Source: Acetatifactor muris
Lineage (GTDB): Bacteria > Bacillota > Clostridia > Lachnospirales > Lachnospiraceae
Reading direction: 5' to 3'
NCBI GenBank assembly: GCA_023664365.1
Contig: JAMPFR010000016.1
Span: 1 to 61,753 of the forward strand
Length of the DNA stretch: 61,753 bases
Positions 16,396 to 26,927 of this stretch are shown here, in pieces (the stretch's first letter is position 1; every line of letters begins with the position of its first letter). Both the position numbers and the translations under genes were made by a program. The notes under the pieces were generated by a model. The model had not been told where the DNA came from. It ran no database searches and saw nothing but the letters and a program-made list of their open reading frames with translations.

Positions 16396-17374
16396 TCCGG
16401 ATTCCCCTCCTTTCTATTCTCTTCACTGTCCTTGCTTCTTTCTTCATCTCCCGCTTATGGCGCTTCACCTGCCTGTCATAAACATCCTTCTTGGAACCCA
16501 GCAGCAGGAAGAACAGCAGGACAATCAGCGTTACCACCAGGGAATACATCCAGGCCATGGCCGACGCATATCCGTAGCCCTTCTCCTTGGTACCGGAGAA
16601 CATGGCCGATTTAATCATGGTGATCAACGAGTTCTGCTCATTGCCGGAGAGGAAGATGACGGAGTACACCGCGTTCAGCAGAATCATGGGCTTAATGGTA
16701 GGAAGGGTAATCTTCCAGAAGCACTCCCACTGGGAACCGCCGTCAATCTTTGCCGCCTCATACAGCGCCGGGTCAATCTTCTGCAGAGCCGACAGGAATA
16801 TCAGTATCTGCACTCCCGAATACCAGAGTATCATTATCATATTGGAGAAAATATCTCCGATGGATTCTGCCATGCTGTGAGGCAGGAAATTATCCAGCGC
16901 CACCGTAATAGACTGTACATTCATGGCCGGAATGGTGGCCGCCCCTTCATCCACCAGCATATTCATCACAGGGCCGCTGACAATGATAACCGGCAGGAAA
17001 AATATCAGCCGGAACAGCCCCCTGCATTTGATGTTGCCGTTGAGCATGATTGCAATCATCAGGGCAAAGACCACAATGACGGGAACCTCCACAATGGTCT
17101 GCCACAGGTAGGTCACAATCTGCTGGGGGAACTCCGGGTTCTCCAGCCAAATCTGGGTAAAGTTCCCGATTCCCACAGGCGTAAACTTTGTGCCCACCGG
17201 CGTAATCCTGATGTTGAACCACATGTAATAGAAGGACTGGCAGAGGGGATACAGCATAAAGGCCGCCACCCCGATCACCCAGGGAAGCACAAACAGCCAT
17301 CCGGCCCTCGCCTCTCTCTTTTCAAGCTTGCCGAGCTTCACTTTCGGCTTTTTCATTTTCTTTTCTTTTTCCAT
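16325..17374 (-). CDS. Carbohydrate ABC transporter permease, MalF type
   Basis: A 349-aa permease. A basic N-terminus precedes TM1 (LFVLPWVIGVAAFMLYP), and the EAA loop reads EAAKIDGGSQWECFWKITLP. The C-terminus is an extended, highly basic cytoplasmic tail (about 60 residues after the last helix), which is longer than usual and encodes the overlap with the next gene. It pairs with the 15388 permease and the lipoprotein at 13754 to form one complete importer minus the ATPase. Confidence 0.92.
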   Translation of the reverse strand: MEKEKKMKKPKVKLGKLEKREARAGWLFVLPWVIGVAAFMLYPLCQSFYYMWFNIRITPVGTKFTPVGIGNFTQIWLENPEFPQQIVTYLWQTIVEVPVIVVFALMIAIMLNGNIKCRGLFRLIFFLPVIIVSGPVMNMLVDEGAATIPAMNVQSITVALDNFLPHSMAESIGDIFSNMIMILWYSGVQILIFLSALQKIDPALYEAAKIDGGSQWECFWKITLPTIKPMILLNAVYSVIFLSGNEQNSLITMIKSAMFSGTKEKGYGYASAMAWMYSLVVTLIVLLFFLLLGSKKDVYDRQVKRHKREMKKEARTVKRIERRGIRNAKKIQKARKKRNYRTYDGSGDY

Positions 17375-17395
17375 ATTGACTCCTATCGGAAGAAC

Positions 17396-19588
17396 TCAGT
17401 TCTTTGTTACCTCATAACTCATTCCTTCCAGCGTGTACCCGTCAGCGCTCTGCTGCACGGTGCTGTAATTCAGATAAATCTTCACACCGTTGTCATAGGT
17501 CACTACGGTGATTCCGTTGTCCCTGATTTCATGTTCCACGATAGACGCCCCTGCCGTCGCCTCATGCACCGCCGCCAGCTCCTTTGCATAGGAAACAATA
17601 TCGTCCCGGTATACATTGTACTCGGAGCTGTAAACATCACTGGAATTGGTGTAAATCAAGTCCGCCGAGCTTTCCTTGGTGATATAGAATGAGGGGCAGG
17701 TTCCCGTCTCCACCATCTTCAGGAAAAACTCCTCCTTGTTGGCTTCAAAATTCACATACTCGGAATATACCGGCATAACGCCCTTCAGTACAATGGACAG
17801 GAAAGGCACGCTCTCGTCCTCAAAAATATAGCTTGAGGTGTACAGCGGCATATCCAGGAAGCTCTCCGTATGGTTCCACAGATACGCAAAGGGCTGCTGA
17901 AGCACCAGATCCGCAGATTCGTCCGCCTTCGCCACCGTGTTGTAATAGCTTTCCGCACATTGATGTCTGGTATAGAAGGTTCCGCTGTAATTATAGGAGT
18001 AGAGGGTATCTGTGATACCGCCCAGAGCCAGGCTGTTCACACCGCTCTTGGTATAGCTTTTTATAAACTTATCCAGAAGGTAATCCGTTCTGGCGGGAGT
18101 CAGCCACATGAACTCCTCATATACGTCCTTGTAGGTATCTTCCTCCTGCTTTCTCTTGTTAATCTTTTTCACCACATTGAAGGAAGCATTTTGCTCATCA
18201 GGGTTAATCCGCATGGCGTCATTGTAAAGATACATTTTGATGCCCTTGGACTCAGACTCCTTCAGGAGCTCCGTCAGGCTTTTCGTCCCGCCAATCTTTG
18301 AGTCTGCCTTGTACTTGGTAATGGGAAGGTTATACAGGCCGCCCTTCTGCCATCCCTTATACACGCTTAAAAGATCTGTCACTCCCTGCTGTTCCAAATC
18401 CGCATATATCTCCCGCACATCCTCCACCGTAGTCATCACCACGGCGCTGGTGCCCACAATCCAGGCTTCCCGCTCTGTCCCCAGAAAGTCTACCCTGGTC
18501 CGGAACTCATCCGGCTGTCTGGTTAAAAATCCGCTGTCCAGCAGATAATTCCTGTAAGCCTTCGCCATGCCGCAGTAATTGGCATTGTCACCGTTCAGGA
18601 ACAGGTAACGCACCTGCAGATCCGAATGGCTTCTGTCTGCCTCCATCAACCTGAAGGAACCGGAGGTACTGTTGTTGCTGACGGGCTGGGTATACAGCCT
18701 GCGCTCCGTAAAACGGGCGAAAATTCTGTTGTAGTCAATGCTGACTCCGTTGGGAGAACCCTCAATCGTAACCCGCTGGTCGCCCTCCTCTATCACCGCC
18801 AGATAAGCAATTCCCTCAGAGGTATGGGCCATACCGAAGACAGGCACCAGCACATTGTTGGCCTCATTCACCATTTCATATTTTTCCCGCCAGAGCCTTG
18901 TGGTATCGGACTCCTCAAATCCTGCATCCATACCGTAGACCACGCCGGTATAGCCGGTGTTAAACCGCCCCTCCTTATCATCCAGATATATCAGGGCCCC
19001 GTTTCCGTCGGGAAGAAACATATAGCCGTCCTTCTCGTCCAGATAGCTGTATCCCAGATAAGGATACAGGGCGATGGTTCCGATGTAGGCCTCACCTTCC
19101 TCCACAATGGAGTCGTCGGGAATCCGGGCCGTGATGCCGTCCTCGTTCAGTGTGACCTCCAGGGTCATTCCCAGCTTGTATTTATTCCAGTAAACTTTTG
19201 CCGAAAAGCCATTGTCGGTGTAAGTGACCTCCTGGGTAATATCATCATTGATAAGGTCTGCCTGCTGGGTATCCACATTGGAATAAATCAGGTTCAGCAC
19301 CAGCGCGGACTGCATGGCTCCCATCCACAGGTCGTTATTCCTGCCGTCGTCATAGCTTACGGCTGATTCCATACAGGCTCCCGTAGCCTTGTCAAGGACG
19401 ATAACCGCCAGCCCTTCTTCTTTCACATAGAGAGCATAATTATCATTCTCCGCCACCAGCTTGTGGCCCATATATTCCTTTTCTGCCGCCTGTGCCTTAA
19501 GCGGTACGCCGGCCAGACATCCGAGCATCGGTACAAGAAGCAGAGCAACAAGTACGGATGCAATTACCTTTTTTAATTTAGCCGCCAA
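17396..19588 (-). CDS. DUF5696-type secreted protein
   Basis: About 730 aa if translated from the TTG at 19588. That start gives a clean signal peptide (MAAKLKKVIASV...) ending in KAQA-AEK, whereas the longer in-frame ATG at 19678 would bury it. GAGAGGTGG precedes the TTG and the start overlaps the previous gene by 11 nt. The body resembles DUF5696 proteins that accompany sugar ABC transporters: an N-terminal beta-sandwich-like half (about 40-300) and a C-terminal half (about 310-660) that looks TIM-barrel-like with YLYNDAMRINP and NSLALGGITDTLYS segments. A glycosidase-like role is plausible, but I cannot name catalytic residues. The stretch MLGC in the signal peptide is a poor lipobox. Confidence 0.75.
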   Translation of the reverse strand: MAAKLKKVIASVLVALLLVPMLGCLAGVPLKAQAAEKEYMGHKLVAENDNYALYVKEEGLAVIVLDKATGACMESAVSYDDGRNNDLWMGAMQSALVLNLIYSNVDTQQADLINDDITQEVTYTDNGFSAKVYWNKYKLGMTLEVTLNEDGITARIPDDSIVEEGEAYIGTIALYPYLGYSYLDEKDGYMFLPDGNGALIYLDDKEGRFNTGYTGVVYGMDAGFEESDTTRLWREKYEMVNEANNVLVPVFGMAHTSEGIAYLAVIEEGDQRVTIEGSPNGVSIDYNRIFARFTERRLYTQPVSNNSTSGSFRLMEADRSHSDLQVRYLFLNGDNANYCGMAKAYRNYLLDSGFLTRQPDEFRTRVDFLGTEREAWIVGTSAVVMTTVEDVREIYADLEQQGVTDLLSVYKGWQKGGLYNLPITKYKADSKIGGTKSLTELLKESESKGIKMYLYNDAMRINPDEQNASFNVVKKINKRKQEEDTYKDVYEEFMWLTPARTDYLLDKFIKSYTKSGVNSLALGGITDTLYSYNYSGTFYTRHQCAESYYNTVAKADESADLVLQQPFAYLWNHTESFLDMPLYTSSYIFEDESVPFLSIVLKGVMPVYSEYVNFEANKEEFFLKMVETGTCPSFYITKESSADLIYTNSSDVYSSEYNVYRDDIVSYAKELAAVHEATAGASIVEHEIRDNGITVVTYDNGVKIYLNYSTVQQSADGYTLEGMSYEVTKN

Positions 19589-21629
19589 TCTTGTACACCA
19601 CCTCTCCGAATAAAGACTGTATGAAGTCAAATACCTGTGCCCAAAGCACATAAATGATAAACGCAAGCAGTAATGCAATCAATATCGTAAATACCGTCAG
19701 GCCGATAATCTTGACCGTCTCCTTGATTGTGTAGTTATTGATCTCCCGTATGGAGATAAACACCAGGATTGCTATCCAGACAAACATAAATACCGTTGCA
19801 AACTCCACAAAGAAGGACTCGTTATAGGTCACCACATGTGAGATTGCAAATATAAACGGCATGAATATCAGGTAAGGCGTCAGGCTGTAGATGAAGGAGC
19901 AGTAAATATGTTTCAATTTTCCTTCGCCGTCATTGATGGTACACATCAGATAATTACAGCCCGTTACCAAAAACAGCGCCACCAGCAGCAGTCCCACGTC
20001 CGAGAATATGTCGTAGTATCCCTCTCTCACCGTCTTAAACAGGAACCCGCAGAAATACTTGTTGATGAGATAAAACAAAATTCCGATGACCAGCATTACA
20101 TTAGCGCTTGTCAGGGACACCTGATTCTGCCTCTTAATACCGTAGCAGCCGTCAATAGGATGCCTGATAAAGTAGAACATATACCGCAGCTCTCGCACCA
20201 GCTTCAGCTCACCGAACCGTTTCAGCGCCGCCCGGGGTTTTTTCAGAATGCCGTACTTTCTGTCCGCCAGCGTCAGAAGCTTCTTCACCAGCCAGATCAC
20301 AACGATAATGATGATTACCGTCACCAGATTCCGCTTCAGCCAGTTGTTTCGGATTTCCCAGAAGGCGTCGGAATAGCCGTCGTAATCCTTGGCCAGCTTG
20401 GCATACCGGACAGCCTCGTCATAATTCTCCTCCTGAAGCAGAGCCTTGCCCATTGCCATGTTGGCGTAATCAAACAGATTGTTCATCCGCAGAACCTGAT
20501 TCAACGGCTCCTTACTTTCCGTATAACGACCCTTGGAGAAGAGATACAGGGCCTCATGGAGATGCCGGGTAAACTCCGTGGGTTCAAACACCTGAATCTG
20601 CGCTTTATCGGAATCCAGAAGATAAATTTTATCCTCCGTGTCAATCTGAATCGCCTCCACCTTGGTGGAAAGACCGATTCTCTGCTGCCCGTCATCACTT
20701 CCGCCGAACACAAAGAGCAGGTCGCCCTCATTGTTATACTCATAGATGTAACCGGTTGCGGAAGCCACGAACACATTGTCATGATTTCCCACCGCCACCG
20801 CCGCCGGAACCTCCTCGTAAGCATCGCACTCGATCATATTGACGCCGGCAATGTTCAGACGCTTTAAGGTGTCGTATTTTTCACCTCTTGTTACCGTATA
20901 AATCAGGCCCTTCTCATCGATTGCCATATTATCCGGCGTAGAGGGGAGGTTACCTACGGACTTTGCCCGCTGGGCGTCAGTCTGAAGAGCTCTCCAGAAA
21001 ATCCTCCAAAGGGATGCACTGGTGTTATTGGTACCGAAGTATCCCAGGAAGGTTCCGCCCTCCACCGGGCTGATTTGTACGATACCGTTGTTATTGGACT
21101 CACAAATGATGTACATGGTGCCGGATTCATTTACCACCACCTTCAGAGGCAGGAAATCCAAACCGTTTCCGTACAGGGGATGATCCGGCTTCCCGTAAGT
21201 CTGTATCAGCTGGCCGTTCCCGTCAAACACGAAAATGCTTCTGGCGTCTCTGTCCGCCACATAACAGGTATGGTCCTCCGTCACATACATGCCTCTGGGA
21301 TTCACCAGGATGCCCTCGCCAAAGGTTGCAACCAGATCAGCCTCCATATCCGAAACCACTACCCGGCCGTTTCCGCTGTCCAGAATATACATATAGCCGT
21401 CATTTGTCAGGGTGAAATCCGTGGGGCCCGTCAGCGCCTCCTCCCCTATCTTGGTGATGGTCTTATAGGGCAGATAGGCCGTCTGAGTCTCCGTCACATA
21501 GCCATAGCCGTCAATGGTATAGGTTTTATAGGGCGAATCCGCCTGCACCTTTATACTGTCCGCTGCCACTCCCAGGAATAACAGGAGCGCGGTCAATGAC
21601 ACGAAAAGTTTTTTCCATGCTTTTTTCAT
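19578..21629 (-). CDS. NHL-repeat / TPR / YIP1-type membrane protein
   Basis: A 683-aa protein that combines three parts. After a signal peptide (about 1-30) comes an NHL-type beta-propeller (about 40-335), seen as repeated blocks such as PTDFTLTNDGYMYILDSGNGRVVV. A short TPR-like helical segment (about 345-410, SKGRYTESKEPLNQVL and EENYDEAVRYAKLAK) follows. The C-terminal half has a membrane span (about 425) and a five-helix YIP1-like domain to the end. The propeller should be extracellular and anchored by the YIP1 part. Its position between two sugar-permease pairs suggests a surface scaffold or accessory subunit of the importer. The ATG at 21629 (AAAGGTGAG upstream) is preferred over the GTG at 21641. 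Confidence 0.82.
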   Translation of the reverse strand: MKKAWKKLFVSLTALLLFLGVAADSIKVQADSPYKTYTIDGYGYVTETQTAYLPYKTITKIGEEALTGPTDFTLTNDGYMYILDSGNGRVVVSDMEADLVATFGEGILVNPRGMYVTEDHTCYVADRDARSIFVFDGNGQLIQTYGKPDHPLYGNGLDFLPLKVVVNESGTMYIICESNNNGIVQISPVEGGTFLGYFGTNNTSASLWRIFWRALQTDAQRAKSVGNLPSTPDNMAIDEKGLIYTVTRGEKYDTLKRLNIAGVNMIECDAYEEVPAAVAVGNHDNVFVASATGYIYEYNNEGDLLFVFGGSDDGQQRIGLSTKVEAIQIDTEDKIYLLDSDKAQIQVFEPTEFTRHLHEALYLFSKGRYTESKEPLNQVLRMNNLFDYANMAMGKALLQEENYDEAVRYAKLAKDYDGYSDAFWEIRNNWLKRNLVTVIIIIVVIWLVKKLLTLADRKYGILKKPRAALKRFGELKLVRELRYMFYFIRHPIDGCYGIKRQNQVSLTSANVMLVIGILFYLINKYFCGFLFKTVREGYYDIFSDVGLLLVALFLVTGCNYLMCTINDGEGKLKHIYCSFIYSLTPYLIFMPFIFAISHVVTYNESFFVEFATVFMFVWIAILVFISIREINNYTIKETVKIIGLTVFTILIALLLAFIIYVLWAQVFDFIQSLFGEVVYKIGG

Positions 21630-21650
21630 CAATCTACTCACCTTTCCTGT

Positions 21651-22526
21651 TTACTTGATACCGGAGTGCGCCATGGTGTTCATGACGTTTTTCTGCAGGA
21701 TGCAGAACAACACCAGGTTGGGCACAAACATAATCAGCGACGCTGCCGCCGCAACGCCTTGGCCGGCCACGGTATTGTTGGTGGAGGTGCTTGTCAGCGT
21801 GTTCATATAAAACGCCAGCGTCTTCAGACCGTCATCATTCACATAATAATTGGAGGCCTCCATATTGGTCCACACCTGCTGGAACACCAGGATTGCCGCC
21901 GTTGCAATGGCCGGTTTTATCAGCGGCAGGATAACCTTTGTGTATATCTGCAGCTCCTTTGCCCCGTCCATATAGGCCGCCTCAATCAGGGAATCCGGCA
22001 CCTGATCCACAAACTGCTTCACCAGAAACAGCGCCACAGGCAGGGGAACCAGGGGCAGTATCTGCGCCCAGTATGTATTGGTCAAATGCAGCACATTCAC
22101 CACCAGATACCTGGGGATCATCACTGCCACCGGCACAAACATCAGAGCAAGCTGGTTAATGTTCATCATTGCAAATCGACCCTTGAACTTCAGCTTGGAC
22201 AGGGCATATGCCGCCGACGTGGTGAAGATCAGGGATGAAAACACCACCGTTCCGGTAATCAGCAGGCTGTTGAACACATACTTGGAAAGCGGTATACCCG
22301 CCGTTCTGGACGCCTTGAACAGCTTGCGGAAATTGTCCAGCGTAGGGTTCGTGGTAATAAACTTGGGCGGAAAGGCAAACAGCTCTTCCATGGGCTTAAA
22401 CGCATGAAAGATAATGAATATAATCGGCAGCCCCGTCAATATTACCAGAGGAAGCACCATCAACAGGATTTTAATCTGACCTTTTTCAAATTTCTTTGGA
22501 TTGATCCCATTCCCTTTATAAGCCAT
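21651..22526 (-). CDS. Carbohydrate ABC transporter permease, MalG type (second system)
   Basis: A 291-aa permease with six helices; EAA loop EAAYMDGAKELQIYTKVILP. TM1 follows a short basic N-terminus. AGGAGGAAGAAA precedes the ATG, 10 nt after the stop of the partner permease. This pair is diverged from the pair at 15388/16325, so the locus encodes two distinct importers rather than a recent duplication. Confidence 0.92.
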   Translation of the reverse strand: MAYKGNGINPKKFEKGQIKILLMVLPLVILTGLPIIFIIFHAFKPMEELFAFPPKFITTNPTLDNFRKLFKASRTAGIPLSKYVFNSLLITGTVVFSSLIFTTSAAYALSKLKFKGRFAMMNINQLALMFVPVAVMIPRYLVVNVLHLTNTYWAQILPLVPLPVALFLVKQFVDQVPDSLIEAAYMDGAKELQIYTKVILPLIKPAIATAAILVFQQVWTNMEASNYYVNDDGLKTLAFYMNTLTSTSTNNTVAGQGVAAAASLIMFVPNLVLFCILQKNVMNTMAHSGIK

Positions 22527-22536
22527 TTTCTTCCTC

Positions 22537-23445
22537 CTAATCCTTCTCGCCGAACAGCTTGTTGGCTATCTTTGAGAAAATCTGAACAATCAGCAGCAAT
22601 GCAACGGATACGGCCGCCGCGTAACCCATTTCGTACCGGATGAAGCCGTAGTCTTCAATATGGTTCACGATGAGCTGGGCCGCGTAACCCGGCGTAGGGT
22701 TGCCCGCCAACATGGAGGCCACCTGTCCGTTCTGGAACGCTCCCACTATCTGCATAACGGCCGCAAACAGCATCTGGGGCTTCATGCTGGGGATAGTGAC
22801 GTAAATCATCTCCTGGAATCGGTTCTTCACCCCGTCTATGGCCGCCGCCTCATAAAGGCTTTCGTCCGTATTCAGGATGCCGGCCAGGATTGCCAGGAAG
22901 CCTACGCCCATGCTGCTCCACAGTCCGATGATAATGACAATGGGCAGCAGATAGTCTGCATTTACCAGCCATATAATAGGTTCGTTGATGACTCCCAGAT
23001 CCATGAGCCAGCTGTTAATGTAACCCGTCTGATCTCCCGTAAACATGATCTTCCAGAGTACCGTCATCGCCACGCCGGCGGTCATGCTGGGGGAGTAGAG
23101 AATCAGCGCCAGCACCGTCCTGAGCTTCCCGGGCAGATTGGCCAGTGCCCAGGCCAGCAGGAAGGAAAGCACATAGCCGCCCACGCCTACGATAATGGCG
23201 TACTTTACGGTGTTGGGCAGAACGTACTGCATGAACACCTCGTCGCTGGTAATCAGGTTAATGTAATTCAGAAAACCTACGGGCTTCGGAAACTGAATGA
23301 CGTTAAAGTTCGTAAAGGAAAGAACCACCGCCAGGACCACCGGAGTCAGTATGAAAATTGTAAACAGGAGGGCATAAGGAAGAAGAAACAAATACCCCGC
23401 CTTATTGGAACGTTCCCTTCTGCTGATTTTGGTTGATTTCTTCAT
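22537..23445 (-). CDS. Sugar ABC transporter permease, MalF type (second system)
   Basis: A 302-aa permease with the EAA loop [21 protein letters not shown] and a TM1 of the form [17 protein letters not shown]. The start has GGAGG close upstream and lies 14 nt after the stop of the large binding protein, so the three genes are read as a unit. It partners with the 22526 permease. Confidence 0.92.
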   Translation of the reverse strand: MKKSTKISRRERSNKAGYLFLLPYALLFTIFILTPVVLAVVLSFTNFNVIQFPKPVGFLNYINLITSDEVFMQYVLPNTVKYAIIVGVGGYVLSFLLAWALANLPGKLRTVLALILYSPSMTAGVAMTVLWKIMFTGDQTGYINSWLMDLGVINEPIIWLVNADYLLPIVIIIGLWSSMGVGFLAILAGILNTDESLYEAAAIDGVKNRFQEMIYVTIPSMKPQMLFAAVMQIVGAFQNGQVASMLAGNPTPGYAAQLIVNHIEDYGFIRYEMGYAAAVSVALLLIVQIFSKIANKLFGEKD

Positions 23446-23459
23446 GGTATCCTCCGCCT

Positions 23460-26426
23460 CTATTTAGTCTCGAAAATCCTTCTCACCGCGTCCACCGAAG
23501 GCACCAGGTATTCCTTCAGCACATTTCCTTCACTGTCTATATACCCGAATTCCTCCAGCTTCCGTTCCGTCTCCCGCTCCACCGTCTTCACAGCCTTGTC
23601 AATGCGGGCCCGCAGTGTCTCTCCGTTTACCACGATATCGTTAAAGGAGTTGCTTATCTCACGCTCCATCATATAGCTTCCCAAAAGTCTGGGCGCCTCC
23701 AGAATATGTGACGCCTGCTCCATGATGATGTCCTTATGAGCCGTGGGGAAGGGCAGCTTCTCAAAGGCTTCTATATTGGCAGTGGGCCAGATGTACTCGT
23801 CGCCGTACATGATCTGGAGCATCTGCCCGAACTCCGCCTGCACATCCGCACCGGACCACCAGTCCATAAACTGCCATGCCTGCTGCTCCCTTTCCTCGTT
23901 GGAAGCAAACATGACCGTACTCTCCGCGCCGCCGGACATATACCTGTACACCTCCCCGGTCTCTTCATCCACAACGCCGGGCACCAGACCTATGCTCCAG
24001 GAGTTCGCGATTTCCGGCGCTGCATTCTTAATCAGGTTGTAGGAGTTAAAATCCGCTATCCCGATAGGCAGGTCGCCGTTTCTGAAGTGCTGGTAAAAGT
24101 TGGGAATATCCACCGGCAAATCGTACAGTGTGAACAGCTCCGTCAGGGCGGTCAGGCCTTCTATGGAATCCTCGTTGTTTACTTCTATGTCCTGGGCCGT
24201 CTCCCCGTAAAGGGCTCCGCCGTACTGGAAGAGCAGCGGCGTGGTCCCGTGGAAGTTGCGCATCACCATCATGGAAGCCGTGGGATAATACACATTCAGC
24301 CCCCGCATCTGCAGATCCGGCAGCATGGCAATCAGCTCATCCATGGTTTCCGGCGCTTTCAGTCCCAGCTTTTCCAGAATATCCGTCCTGTAAAACATAA
24401 CATAGAAGTTCATGGTCTCAGGCAGGGAATAAAGTCCGTCCCCGATCACAGAAGACACCAGAATACCCTCCGTGTATCTGCCGAAGACTTCCTTATAATT
24501 GTCAAACTTGGTCAGATCCACCAACGCTCCTCTGATACCCAGCTCAAAGGGAATGGCGTAGTTGATTCCCGTGGCAATATCGGGTGTATCGCCGGAGGCA
24601 TTAGCCAGCACCAGCTTCTGAGGATCCGTCATAATGGAAAGATCCACCTGAATCCCCGTTTCCACCGTAAACTGCTCGTCAATCATCTTCTGCATGATTT
24701 CCACATACTGCCTGGGCCGGTTCACCCACACCTGCAGGTGGGAAGCATCCGTATTGCTGGCGGAATAGGAGGTTCCGAAGAAGGAGTGTCCGAACCGTTT
24801 GATAGACAGTCCCGCCTGCTGGAAAATATTCAGCTTTTTCGGAAGCTTTGCATCCTTCTGATAAAAATAGATTCTGTCTATGGACAGCTTATTGTCATTG
24901 ATCAGATCCACAAAGTTTGCTATCTGGGTGTTGATGGAGTTGACGCTGGTTGACAGCTCATCCACCCGGTAAATCAACTCGTCGGGCTCATCTCCCAGAG
25001 TCTTCAGCTGTTTTGCGGCTATAATCAGATAGCCGAAGGCCGCCACGTCCTCCGCATCCTTCACGTCCACAAACTGCGTTGCGAACTCTGCCAGAGCGTA
25101 CAACTCATTCACCCATCCGTACAACCTGTCCTGCACATCCGGTATGTATCTTGTCAGCTTCAAATCCCTGTATTTATCCTTATTGGTGCCCGCCACCTTT
25201 GTGACCTCCAGGGACAGATCGTTGATGCCGTTCATGATCTCGTCCACCTGCTCCAGCACATAGCAGAGGTTTTCAGCGCTGATGGTAGCGGAAAGCGTGT
25301 GGGTTCCTTTTGTCAGGTATACGCTTAAGTTATTGCCCTCTCCGTCCTTAAACGTCTTTGTGGCGTATTTGGAGGACGCCTCCACCGGATAGCTCCGGAA
25401 AGCGGCGTTGGGGATTTCTCCGTCCACCCGCCAATCCACGAACACGGGAAAGTTATTCTTGTCGGCCTGCCTGTAATTCATGGCTATGTAATAATATCCG
25501 TCCGCGATTACATCAAACTGCCATGTAATCCTCTGGCCTGCAGTCTGGAAAGAATCGCCGTCCACGGTATTCAGCACCGTCTCCCCGGATGAAAGCGGAT
25601 AAAGTGCGCCGTCATATTCGCTGGTGGCATGAATGGCGGAATCGTTTCTCAAATAGAAATTCTCGCCCTGAATGGTAATCAGCGCATCACCGGGAGCCTC
25701 TGAAGAACCGGTGTACTCAGCCACCTTCTCCGGCGCACACAGCGTAATATTTCCCAACAGGAAGTTCCCCTCACTGACTTCAATCTCCAACTCATGGCTT
25801 CCCTGCTCCAGCTCCACCTTCAGAGGCGCGGCATAACGATAGCTGCTGTCTCCCAGATACTTGCTCTCCCACTGTATCAGCTTGGAGGGCATGGACACGA
25901 TCTCATTGCCGTATCTGTCCAGAGACACGCCCTCGCTCTGAACCCAGGTAGTCTCAAAATTCAGATTCCTTGTCTCATAAAAAGGGTATTCCCCATCTAT
26001 TTTCATGGAAAACTCAATGGGAAGAATTGATTCATCATAAGAAAGATAATCAAACCCGATCCAGTAAAGAGCTGTCTCGGGCACTTCGATATTCAGACGC
26101 AAAATTACGCCCGGACCCACATCCGCAACTCGGCCGTCATAGCCGTAATTGTCCGATGTAAGCACAGACGCATCCTCACTTTTAACTGCACTTTCCAGGC
26201 GGAAGCATTTGCTTTCACCTGAATAGTCAGCCGCACTGTATCCCGCGCTGACATTTGTATAATTAGAAGAAAGTCTCTCGATACTGAAGCTTTCCACTCC
26301 TGCAGTCTGCTCCGTTGACTCTTCTGCCGCAGAAACAGATCCGGATCCTTCTGTCGAAAGCACCCCCCCCACTGCCATTGCGGCCGCCAGCACTGACGCT
26401 ATGATTCTTCCATACCTTTTCCGCAT
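23460..26426 (-). CDS. Very large substrate-binding protein with N-terminal carbohydrate-binding-like domains
   Basis: A 988-aa protein, about twice the usual size of a family 1 binding protein. A signal peptide (about 1-33) ends SVSAAEE and has no lipobox Cys. Two beta-sandwich domains follow (about 40-210 and 225-385), each resembling carbohydrate-binding modules ([23 protein letters not shown]). A helical linker (about 395-530) leads into the binding fold (about 550-900) with the [21 protein letters not shown] hallmark region. A coiled C-terminus completes it. I chose the ATG at 26426 because AAGGAGG lies 9 nt upstream; the reading frame is open 20 codons further. First gene of the long operon. 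How it stays at the cell surface without lipid is unclear. Confidence 0.87.
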   Translation of the reverse strand: MRKRYGRIIASVLAAAMAVGGVLSTEGSGSVSAAEESTEQTAGVESFSIERLSSNYTNVSAGYSAADYSGESKCFRLESAVKSEDASVLTSDNYGYDGRVADVGPGVILRLNIEVPETALYWIGFDYLSYDESILPIEFSMKIDGEYPFYETRNLNFETTWVQSEGVSLDRYGNEIVSMPSKLIQWESKYLGDSSYRYAAPLKVELEQGSHELEIEVSEGNFLLGNITLCAPEKVAEYTGSSEAPGDALITIQGENFYLRNDSAIHATSEYDGALYPLSSGETVLNTVDGDSFQTAGQRITWQFDVIADGYYYIAMNYRQADKNNFPVFVDWRVDGEIPNAAFRSYPVEASSKYATKTFKDGEGNNLSVYLTKGTHTLSATISAENLCYVLEQVDEIMNGINDLSLEVTKVAGTNKDKYRDLKLTRYIPDVQDRLYGWVNELYALAEFATQFVDVKDAEDVAAFGYLIIAAKQLKTLGDEPDELIYRVDELSTSVNSINTQIANFVDLINDNKLSIDRIYFYQKDAKLPKKLNIFQQAGLSIKRFGHSFFGTSYSASNTDASHLQVWVNRPRQYVEIMQKMIDEQFTVETGIQVDLSIMTDPQKLVLANASGDTPDIATGINYAIPFELGIRGALVDLTKFDNYKEVFGRYTEGILVSSVIGDGLYSLPETMNFYVMFYRTDILEKLGLKAPETMDELIAMLPDLQMRGLNVYYPTASMMVMRNFHGTTPLLFQYGGALYGETAQDIEVNNEDSIEGLTALTELFTLYDLPVDIPNFYQHFRNGDLPIGIADFNSYNLIKNAAPEIANSWSIGLVPGVVDEETGEVYRYMSGGAESTVMFASNEEREQQAWQFMDWWSGADVQAEFGQMLQIMYGDEYIWPTANIEAFEKLPFPTAHKDIIMEQASHILEAPRLLGSYMMEREISNSFNDIVVNGETLRARIDKAVKTVERETERKLEEFGYIDSEGNVLKEYLVPSVDAVRRIFETK

Positions 26427-26641
26427 CCCGCGAAACCTCCTTAATCTGTTTCTGTGACTCTTTCGCTTTTCAGCGCCTGTCCGCAAGACTTTCCTTCCCC
26501 CGGCTCTGAATTACAGTTCATATACAGTTTGACGAAAAAACCATGTTTCTTTTCCCTTAGTCGTGCATTTTGCATATGTATTTAAGCAAACCTTTAAGTT
26601 TTGACTTGATTTATCCCTTAAAATGCCGTTTATTTCCGTTT

Positions 26642-26670
26642 CTTTTAAGTATTCACTCAATCATTGTCAA
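26642..26670 (-). promoter_or_regulatory. Candidate promoter of the glycan operon
   Basis: On the minus strand TTGACA (26670-26665) is followed after 17 nt by TAAAAG (26647-26642). The leader to the ATG at 26426 would be about 210 nt. The region is rich in CTTAA/TTAAG words that could be regulator sites. Confidence 0.45.
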
Positions 26671-26786
26671 ATCCGCTTAACCTTACTATTAACTTACCAC
26701 ATCCTCAGGCAACAATCAATATACATTTTGTTTCTCGGTTTACAAAATTGCCTTTTCATTTTTGTACACTTTGCACATAAAATCAG

Positions 26787-26813
26787 GGAATATTTTATTC
26801 TGACGGAATATTT
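26787..26813. promoter_or_regulatory. Possible operator for the ArsR-like regulator
   Basis: GGAATATTT occurs twice as a direct repeat (26787-26795 and 26805-26813), 18 nt apart. The first copy is part of the inverted repeat GAATA-TTT-TATTC. It lies 26 nt upstream of the regulator's -35 box, between the two divergent promoters. Otherwise the 500-nt gap (26427-26927) shows only AT-rich DNA and the two promoters. Confidence 0.35.
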
Positions 26814-26838
26814 GCTGTTTTTTTTGACTATTTATGTA

Positions 26839-26867
26839 TTGACTTAACTTTTGGCTCTTATTATAAT
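26839..26867 (+). promoter_or_regulatory. Promoter of the ArsR-like regulator
   Basis: TTGACT (26839-26844) and a perfect TATAAT (26862-26867) with a 17-nt spacer. The leader is about 55 nt and ends in CAGGAGG 9 nt before the ATG. Confidence 0.8.
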
Positions 26868-26927
26868 CAGCGTATACAATAGATAATGATCCGTTTCAGC
26901 GGCGGCTGAATTACAGGAGGAAATAGA

